In this document: one piece after another, positions 28,295-32,289 of the stretch | Numbering within the stretch: position 1 is the stretch's first letter | How the letters are laid out: each line of letters starts with the position of its first letter | Virus record (IMG/VR): IMGVR_UViG_3300022413_000032 | Location: 1-32,289 of that record | From: a virus | Length of the DNA: 32,289 nucleotides | Direction: 5' to 3' (one strand) | Notes under the pieces: model-generated | Seen by the model: only the letters and a program-made list of their open reading frames with translations | Databases searched by the model: none | Told to the model about the DNA's origin: nothing | Made by a program: the position numbers and the translations under genes

Positions 28295-28316
28295 GCCCAC
28301 TTCGGTGGGCTTTTTT
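28295..28316 (+). terminator. Terminator of the large RNA
   Basis: GCCCAC-TTCG-GTGGGC followed by six Ts: a stable UUCG-capped terminator. Confidence 0.92.
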
Positions 28317-28326
28317 CGTTGTGGAT

Positions 28327-28356
28327 AAAAAAAGCCCCGGCTAGTTGCTCCGGGGC
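28327..28356 (-). terminator. Leftward terminator after the repressor gene
   Basis: On the minus strand GCCCCGG (28356-28350) and CCGGGGC (28340-28334) pair over a 9-base loop, followed by seven Ts. It stops leftward transcription from the repressor gene before the large RNA, back to back with that RNA's own terminator. Confidence 0.8.
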
Positions 28357-28390
28357 AAATTGGTTAGTCTATAACCAAAAGGAGGACATC

Positions 28391-28432
28391 GTGAGTCTCG
28401 CAACACACGGAACCACACTATCACTCATATAG
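28391..28432 (+). CDS. Possible 13-codon ORF behind a perfect SD and a hairpin
   Basis: AAAGGAGGA precedes GTG 28391 (VSLATHGTTLSLI when read with Val) and a stop at 28430. A 7-bp hairpin TTGGTTA/TAACCAA (28360-28378) ends just before the SD. There is no clear promoter, so the frame may be chance; leader peptide or SD-bearing decoy are alternatives. Confidence 0.25.
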   Translation: MSLATHGTTLSLI

Positions 28433-28672
28433 TAGTGGATCAACCTTCTTTGGGTCTATTTCAAGAATGGCCGCCAAATGCCTGACCCAGTAGGGTGGCA
28501 CGATACCTCGCAATCGCCATTCATTTATTTTCTGTGGATAACAATCGACTTTGGCCGCGTCAGCTATTTGTCGTGCTAGCTCAGCCTGTGAGCCACACTT
28601 TTTGATAGCCTTCTCAATTAAGCGACCGTTGTTTTTGATCTGGAATTTCTTCGGATGGTCAGTGAATGACAT
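28421..28672 (-). CDS. YdaS/Cro-like repressor (83 aa)
   Basis: The pattern LIEKAIKKCGSQAELARQIA, QKINEWRLRGIVPPYWV and HLAAILEIDPKKVDPLLY is the helix-turn-helix arrangement of Cro/YdaS-type DNA-binding proteins. It is transcribed away from the replication/recombination operon at 28736/28895, as a phage repressor or Cro would be. A/T-rich DNA (28673-28733) between them holds the promoters. ATG 28672 has GGAAA upstream. A DnaA box (28533-28541) is inside the gene. No integrase was seen, so lysogeny is not shown. Confidence 0.75.
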   Translation of the reverse strand: MSFTDHPKKFQIKNNGRLIEKAIKKCGSQAELARQIADAAKVDCYPQKINEWRLRGIVPPYWVRHLAAILEIDPKKVDPLLYE

Positions 28673-28894
28673 GTAGTGTTTCCATATAAATAAAATATTT
28701 GCTTTATATAGATTGATACATTAACATATCCCGTTATGTGGGACAAGTCCGAAGAAATTGATTACGGTGAGCATCCGAGTGATGATGCTCTCCGGGTTCG
28801 CCCACAAGACCAGACCATTGAAGAGTGGCTGGCCGACTACGACAGGTTTAAAGACCTACCACAAAATGAGTTTAGAGACTCCGAGGAAATTGAA

Positions 28895-29623
28895 ATGAAA
28901 GTAAGAGAAGGCGCAGTTGTTGATTTTGATCCGGCACCCATCGGCATGCATGTATCTCGATGCATTCGCATTATCGATCTGGGAACGGCTGTGGATAACA
29001 TGTACGGAAAACCGAAGCACGACGTTTTCTTTATGTGGGAGATTCCCGGCCAGTTGAAGACCTACACCAAGAAAGGTGAAAACGGTCAGGCGGATCAGGA
29101 GATCACCGAACCATTCACGGTCTCCAAGTACTACAACGCCACGCTGACGGATGGCTCGCATCTGCGAACCGATCTGGAATCATGGCGCAGCAAGCCATTC
29201 ACCGAGCAGGAACTGCAGGGATTCGAACTCCGAAACGTTATCGCAGCACCCTGTATGATCAATGTTATCCACAAGCCCCGCAAGAACAAGCCGGGACAGG
29301 TGAATGCAGTGGTCACCACCGTTACCCCTATGCCCAAGATCGACGGCATGGTCTGCCCTCCGCAGGCACATCCATCGGTTTTCTTTTCGCTCGATCCGGA
29401 AGAGTTCGATCCGCAGATATACGAGTCACTGTCGCAGGGCTTGAAAGCCCGCGTCATGCAGTCCGACGAGTACAAGTATCTGCTGTCGCTGGGCAAGATA
29501 CCGAATACCCCGGCTCAGGGTCAGGCACCACAAACTGACTACTCGCAACCACAGCAGGGCGCGGTTGGCATGAATGAGAACCAGCCTCCGGTTGACGATG
29601 GATTTGACGACATCCCGTTCTGA
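28895..29623 (+). CDS. Phage single-stranded DNA-binding protein (SSB-like)
   Basis: I choose ATG 28895 because AGGA lies at the right distance, giving 242 residues; the frame is open back to an ATG at 28736, which would add 53 acidic residues. The domain (KVREGAVVDFDPAPIGMHVS, CIRIIDLGTAVDNMYGKP, HLRTDLESWRSKPFTEQELQ) is that of phage OB-fold-like DNA-binding proteins with a T-S-K-Y-Y-N-A-T-L region. The C-terminus is a flexible Pro/Gln tail ending DDGFDDIPF, the acidic tip by which SSBs bind partner proteins. It is the first main gene of a rightward operon. DnaA boxes at 28990 and 29265. Confidence 0.8.
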   Translation: MKVREGAVVDFDPAPIGMHVSRCIRIIDLGTAVDNMYGKPKHDVFFMWEIPGQLKTYTKKGENGQADQEITEPFTVSKYYNATLTDGSHLRTDLESWRSKPFTEQELQGFELRNVIAAPCMINVIHKPRKNKPGQVNAVVTTVTPMPKIDGMVCPPQAHPSVFFSLDPEEFDPQIYESLSQGLKARVMQSDEYKYLLSLGKIPNTPAQGQAPQTDYSQPQQGAVGMNENQPPVDDGFDDIPF

Positions 29624-29934
29624 TGTTTTTCAATACCATCAAAGTCCGGGGCCAGCAGTTGCATGCCTATGAAGCAAAGACTCAGTTTCAGGAAGACATG
29701 ATCGCTGAGTTTTTCCAGCGCCAGCCGGGTGTTGATATCACTCCTGAAGATATCCACAAGCATCACCCCGGCTTCAGCGCAACCCCGATCACGTCGATTC
29801 GACGGGCTTTCACCAATTTGGCGGCAGTCGGTGTTATCGAAAAGACAGATTTACAGATCGAGGGTATGTATGGGATGCCGATCCATTGCTGGCGGCTGAA
29901 AGACTCCACGCAGGCTGATTTATTTGGCGGCTAA
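29623..29934 (+). CDS. Small winged-helix-like protein (103 aa)
   Basis: ATG 29623 overlaps the upstream TGA (TGATG). The part EDMIAEFFQRQPGVDITPED, ATPITSIRRAFTNLAAVGVI and EKTDLQIEGMYGMPIHCWRL has the helix-helix-wing order of winged-helix domains, so it may bind DNA or control its own operon. This is by eye only. Confidence 0.6.
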   Translation: MFFNTIKVRGQQLHAYEAKTQFQEDMIAEFFQRQPGVDITPEDIHKHHPGFSATPITSIRRAFTNLAAVGVIEKTDLQIEGMYGMPIHCWRLKDSTQADLFGG

Positions 29935-30133
29935 ACTGGAGTGGAAGAAACTTGTCGCTGGTCCGCACAAATCAGCTCGGGCCAGCGACAAAAATGGCGG
30001 CTATTACGCCTTACATAAGAGCGGAGACATCGACATTACCACGTATCACATGAACCCATTCTACCGGATCGGCGTTTACAAGAGCGTAGCGAACGCGATG
30101 TCGGTCTGCCAGTGGTTGTCGGATCACTCATGA
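29924..30133 (+). CDS. Unknown small protein (69 aa), TTG start
   Basis: The only early start in frame is TTG 29924, which overlaps the previous gene by 11 bases. The product is beta-like (DKNGGYYALHKSGDIDITTY). It ends with an overlap of 4 bases with the next gene. The function is unknown. Confidence 0.55.
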   Translation: MAAKLEWKKLVAGPHKSARASDKNGGYYALHKSGDIDITTYHMNPFYRIGVYKSVANAMSVCQWLSDHS

Positions 30134-30414
30134 GCGTATTTATCCAGCTAACCGACGAACTCGTCATCCGCACCGACCAGCATAACTGGATGTTGTGCAA
30201 GCCGCGAGGCACCAACAAAGATGGCACCATCAAGTGGACCGGGTTTATCTTCTGCGGCACCCTTGAGCAACTGGTCAAAGCCACCGGGGAATACATGCTC
30301 CGCGATTGCAACGCGTCGAGCTACCACGATTTGGTTAAAGCGGCAGAGGAAATATCTCTGCTGTTGAGTCAAAAATTTACCGCTTCTGCAACCGTAACAT
30401 TGAGGACATTATGA
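30130..30414 (+). CDS. Unknown protein (94 aa)
   Basis: ATG 30130 overlaps the preceding stop (ATGA), and I prefer it to the in-frame start at 30112. It starts MSVFIQLTDELVIRTDQHNW and has a beta/alpha order with a helix HDLVKAAEEISLLLS near the end. It resembles small DUF5405-type phage proteins in layout, which is not a firm match. Confidence 0.55.
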   Translation: MSVFIQLTDELVIRTDQHNWMLCKPRGTNKDGTIKWTGFIFCGTLEQLVKATGEYMLRDCNASSYHDLVKAAEEISLLLSQKFTASATVTLRTL

Positions 30415-30602
30415 TCGATTTAATCATACCAATACAACAAACTGCCGCCCTTGTTCTGGCTTGCTGTCTCGGCATCGGCTGGCTGATGGAGCAAGCCGGG
30501 GTCGATAACATTAGCGACCCGGTTGGCTGGACGTTTACCATCCTGCTGGGAGGGTCGATAGTTGTTACTGTCGTCGCCACACTGGTGCGGATATGGGTTT
30601 AG
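30411..30602 (+). CDS. Small membrane protein with two TM segments (63 aa)
   Basis: ATG 30411 overlaps the preceding stop. Hydrophobic helices at about residues 4-25 (IIPIQQTAALVLACCLGIGW) and 38-61 (VGWTFTILLGGSIVVTVVAT) form a hairpin-like membrane protein. The function is unknown. Confidence 0.6.
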   Translation: MIDLIIPIQQTAALVLACCLGIGWLMEQAGVDNISDPVGWTFTILLGGSIVVTVVATLVRIWV

Positions 30603-31090
30603 TTCTCTGCATTGGTGGCTGTCTCGACGGCCAACGTGTTGACGAGCAGGGCCAATACATTCGCTGGCACGTCCCGCAGAGAATGCCCCTGACGTATGAT
30701 GATCCCGGCAGCAAGGTGAATTACGTCGATGTTCACGAATACCGGCTCGAAGAGGTTCGCACCGCGCAATACACGATTCTGGTTTACGTCTGGGTGAAGG
30801 AACGCGGCGACTGGATCATCAAATTATTTGAAACCTATATGCGCCACACCGACAGAATGGCATCGGTAGCAGGGCGACCGGGGCCGGACCCACGTATCCA
30901 CCACCGGGATGACCGGGTTGACGCGATGCGCTACATGATGGAACGCGAAATTAACTTCCCGCCCAAGATGCCGCCTGTGGATAAACCGGTTGTGGATAAA
31001 AAACCCACTCCGCCACCGGTAAAGATAGGGAAAGTCGAGTTTTCCACAGCCAGTTCAGAGCCAAAGACCGGTAAAAAGCTGGCCAAATGA
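30593..31090 (+). CDS. Unknown protein with Pro/Lys linker (165 aa)
   Basis: ATG 30593 overlaps the upstream stop. Residues 1-118 form a folded domain (MGLVLCIGGCLDGQRVDEQG, HEYRLEEVRTAQYTILVYVW). Then a Pro-rich linker PKMPPVDKPVVDKKPTPPPV contains two in-frame DnaA boxes (30976 and 30991) that code for VDK twice. The C-terminus is basic (KPKTGKKLAK-like). The family is unknown. Confidence 0.6.
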   Translation: MGLVLCIGGCLDGQRVDEQGQYIRWHVPQRMPLTYDDPGSKVNYVDVHEYRLEEVRTAQYTILVYVWVKERGDWIIKLFETYMRHTDRMASVAGRPGPDPRIHHRDDRVDAMRYMMEREINFPPKMPPVDKPVVDKKPTPPPVKIGKVEFSTASSEPKTGKKLAK

Positions 31091-31713
31091 ACGACGACGA
31101 CACAGATGTAAAGCGCCGTGGCTCGAAACAATGGGGCCACGGATACGTGACCGGCATTCACGCTGGTCTCCAACTAGCGAAGGAGCTAACCATGCAACAA
31201 GCAAAACTCGATAGGCTAACCAACCAACTTACCATCATCGCGAAGCACGTTCTCGACTGTGTCCCAACTCTCGAAACCGCCACAAAAAACCAGATACTGG
31301 TCGCTTATAAAAAGAAAGGTCGGTCAATGGCGCAAAACGAACTCTACGGCGTGCTCGCCAACCTGACAAACCATGGCCTGATCAAAGAACCGACCAAGGG
31401 CAACTTCATCAAGGTAACCGCAGCCGCTCCGGCGCTGTCATCAGTACCTGAAGCCAAGGACATCAAATACGTTGACGATATTGGCGAAGAAGCAACTGTA
31501 ACCCTACCGGTTACATCGCCAGCGGAGACAATCACCGTGACAAAAAAGCCCCGCGACCCGATGGACATCATTGTTGAAATGCGCGAGCAGTTCGAGAAAG
31601 CGATGTACGAACTATGCGAATACTACGAAGCTGAGAAGCTGAAAACCGACAAGAAAATGAAACAACTGTCTCACTTCAAGCAATTGATGGAAAGCCTGCA
31701 TGAAGATAACTAA
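31087..31713 (+). CDS. Unknown protein, possibly DNA-binding (208 aa)
   Basis: ATG 31087 overlaps the previous stop (ATGA). Residues about 60-115 (LETATKNQILVAYKKKGRSM, AQNELYGVLANLTNHGLIKE) look like a winged-helix domain. A Pro/Thr linker and a C-terminal coiled coil (about 160-208) follow. A regulatory or accessory function in the recombination operon is plausible, not established. Confidence 0.6.
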   Translation: MNDDDTDVKRRGSKQWGHGYVTGIHAGLQLAKELTMQQAKLDRLTNQLTIIAKHVLDCVPTLETATKNQILVAYKKKGRSMAQNELYGVLANLTNHGLIKEPTKGNFIKVTAAAPALSSVPEAKDIKYVDDIGEEATVTLPVTSPAETITVTKKPRDPMDIIVEMREQFEKAMYELCEYYEAEKLKTDKKMKQLSHFKQLMESLHEDN

Positions 31714-32289
31714 CGAGCAGCGACTGCCGAAGGCAGTTGTTCACGCGGTCACGACCGACCGCTACGAAGCCGGGGATGGTGACGTGTCATGCACGACGCT
31801 CATCGCCCCGGCGCAAGCCTTTCAACTGACCAACGAGCACAAGGACGAAATCGTCGAAGATGCTGTTGACCGAATCTGGTCGATGATGGGATCGGCCGTA
31901 CATTACGTGCTGGAAAATGCCGTCATGGACCTGAAGGCGAAGGGTGAATATACCGACAAGCACATATCGGAGCGGCGCTTCTACTGGACCGTTGGCGGCA
32001 AGCGAATCTCTGCCCAGATCGACCTTTACGAAGACGGCGAACTGAACGACTTCAAGCTGACCTCGGTATGGGCCATCAAAGATGCCGTGCTCAACGGCAA
32101 GGATGACTGGACCGCGCAGCTAAATATCCAGCGTTACCTGATGGTGAAGAACGATTTGCCTGTGGATAAACTGTTTATCGTGGCAATCGCCCGAGACTGG
32201 AACCGTTCCGGCGCTCTGCGCGACCCGCAGTACCCACCGAGAGCGGTCAGAATTAATATTCCGGTGTGGAGCATGGAAAAGACCGAGGC
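31700..32289 (+). CDS. RecB/Cas4-like PD-(D/E)XK exonuclease, partial
   Basis: ATG 31700 overlaps the upstream gene by 14 bases in another frame. The 196 codons to the right edge contain MGSAVHYVLE (H68), AQIDLY (D108), LNDFKLTSV (D117-F-K119) and WTAQLNIQRY (Q140, Q144, Y146), which is the H...D...DxK...QxxxY series of Cas4/RecB-type nucleases used by phages for end resection and recombination. The gene is cut by the window edge. A DnaA box (32161-32169) codes for VDK. Confidence 0.78.
   Translation, partial: MKITNEQRLPKAVVHAVTTDRYEAGDGDVSCTTLIAPAQAFQLTNEHKDEIVEDAVDRIWSMMGSAVHYVLENAVMDLKAKGEYTDKHISERRFYWTVGGKRISAQIDLYEDGELNDFKLTSVWAIKDAVLNGKDDWTAQLNIQRYLMVKNDLPVDKLFIVAIARDWNRSGALRDPQYPPRAVRINIPVWSMEKTE

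Larger units (their letters stand above)
27433..28316 (+). ncRNA. Large structured noncoding RNA (about 885 nt) with embedded tRNA; GOLLD/ROOL-class candidate
   Basis: The segment has a sigma70 promoter at one end and a strong terminator at the other, and no convincing ORF. Before the tRNA there are hairpins CACCGG-GUAA-CCGGUG (27450-27465), GGGGG/CCCCC (27472-27493), UAGC-UUCG-GCUA (27500-27511), CCGGGG/CCCCGG (27540-27555), CCAGCC/GGCUGG (27621-27640) and a nested three-part helix capped by GCAA (27791-27826). After the tRNA there are GGCCU/AGGCC (27972/28042) closing GAC-GAAA-GUC (27986-27995) and UUCUGCA/UGCAGAA (28002-28027), then a GUCAU..CACGG/CCGUG-AUGAC helix (28113-28158) and GGUCU/AGACC (28272-28286). 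Multiple GNRA and UUCG loops indicate a folded RNA. Giant phage RNAs such as GOLLD (about 800 nt) share the size, phage location and tRNA association. Membership is inferred. Confidence 0.75.
28188..28998. other. Candidate replication origin region (four DnaA boxes, A/T-rich stretch)
   Basis: Boxes at 28188, 28320, 28533 and 28990 all point in the same direction within about 810 bases, around the A/T-rich sequence 28673-28733. A repressor gene, divergent promoters and the start of an SSB gene are in the same stretch. An origin is inferred from the box density only. Confidence 0.35.
5843..32169. repeat. 24 dispersed consensus DnaA boxes (TTATCCACA)
   Basis: Plus-strand copies start at 7053, 7558, 7618, 14597, 14770, 18230, 19242, 21423, 22340, 24305 and 29265. 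Minus-strand copies (seen as TGTGGATAA) start at 5843, 12372, 15328, 20946, 22984, 23873, 28188, 28320, 28533, 28990, 30976, 30991 and 32161. About 0.25 are expected by chance in 32 kb on both strands. The base before TTATCCACA is G in 14, C in 5, T in 5 and never A. In genes they are read as VIH, VDN, VDK, LST, LWIT and YPQ, so no single protein motif explains them. No copy lies in 1-5842. Confidence 0.9.

Noticed and set aside
25161-29757. Near-match DnaA boxes ATATCCACA (about 25161 and 29750)
   Set aside because: They differ from the consensus at the first base and were not counted, to keep the enrichment claim exact.
1-32289. CRISPR array, IS element, integrase or att site
   Set aside because: No regularly spaced identical repeats with unique spacers, no transposase or integrase motifs, and no duplicated att-like tRNA end were found.

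Overview
The window is part of the genome of a tailed double-stranded DNA phage (Caudoviricetes). The evidence is a small and large terminase pair, a large portal protein, a holin cassette, virion proteins, a lambda P-like replication protein, a single-strand DNA-binding protein, a RecB/Cas4-like nuclease and dozens of tiny, end-to-end overlapping genes. The gene families (GTA-type 3TM holin, DUF5675, DUF1064, DUF1367, Ref-type HNH nuclease, YdaS/Cro-like repressor) and the sigma70-like promoters point to a proteobacterial host, but the host cannot be named from this sequence. The large portal (805 aa) would suit a P22-like podovirus; this is an inference.

Layout. (1) 1-7132, leftward: a partial tail-type protein, two large beta-rich virion proteins, an unknown protein, then a membrane/lysis cassette ending in a 3TM holin. 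(2) 7177-14280, leftward: small virion protein, portal, terminases, a DUF5675 protein, two related Gly/Ser-rich proteins and several small basic proteins, behind a good promoter at 14334-14361. (3) 14355-16442, leftward: a tightly coupled operon of small proteins, including an Acb2-like candidate anti-CBASS protein, zinc-binding miniproteins and membrane peptides. (4) 16443-16887: a divergent control region with two promoters and repeated motifs. (5) 16888-22527, rightward: about 22 small early genes, mostly unknown, with an HTH regulator at 20105. (6) 22508-26480, leftward: nuclease, recombination and replication genes (DUF1064, Ref-like HNH, DUF1367, J-domain protein, lambda P-like loader). 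(7) 26481-28420: almost 2 kb with no convincing protein gene, but with three promoter-to-terminator units that look like noncoding RNAs. The largest is about 885 nt, highly structured, with a tRNA-Ile(UAU) embedded in its middle. (8) 28421-32289: a leftward Cro-like repressor gene, then rightward recombination/replication genes running off the right edge.

Two observations stand out. The first is the large tRNA-containing RNA at about 27433-28316, whose size, ornateness, phage context and tRNA association resemble the GOLLD/ROOL class of giant phage RNAs; membership is not proven here. The second is the presence of 24 perfect copies of the consensus DnaA box TTATCCACA, where about 0.25 would be expected by chance. 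They lie on both strands, in several reading frames, in noncoding RNA and in ribosome-binding spacers. This suggests selection for the DNA word itself, perhaps to bind or titrate host DnaA.

No CRISPR array, insertion sequence, integrase or attachment site was recognised. No gene was recognised as the major capsid protein or endolysin; these may lie outside the window.
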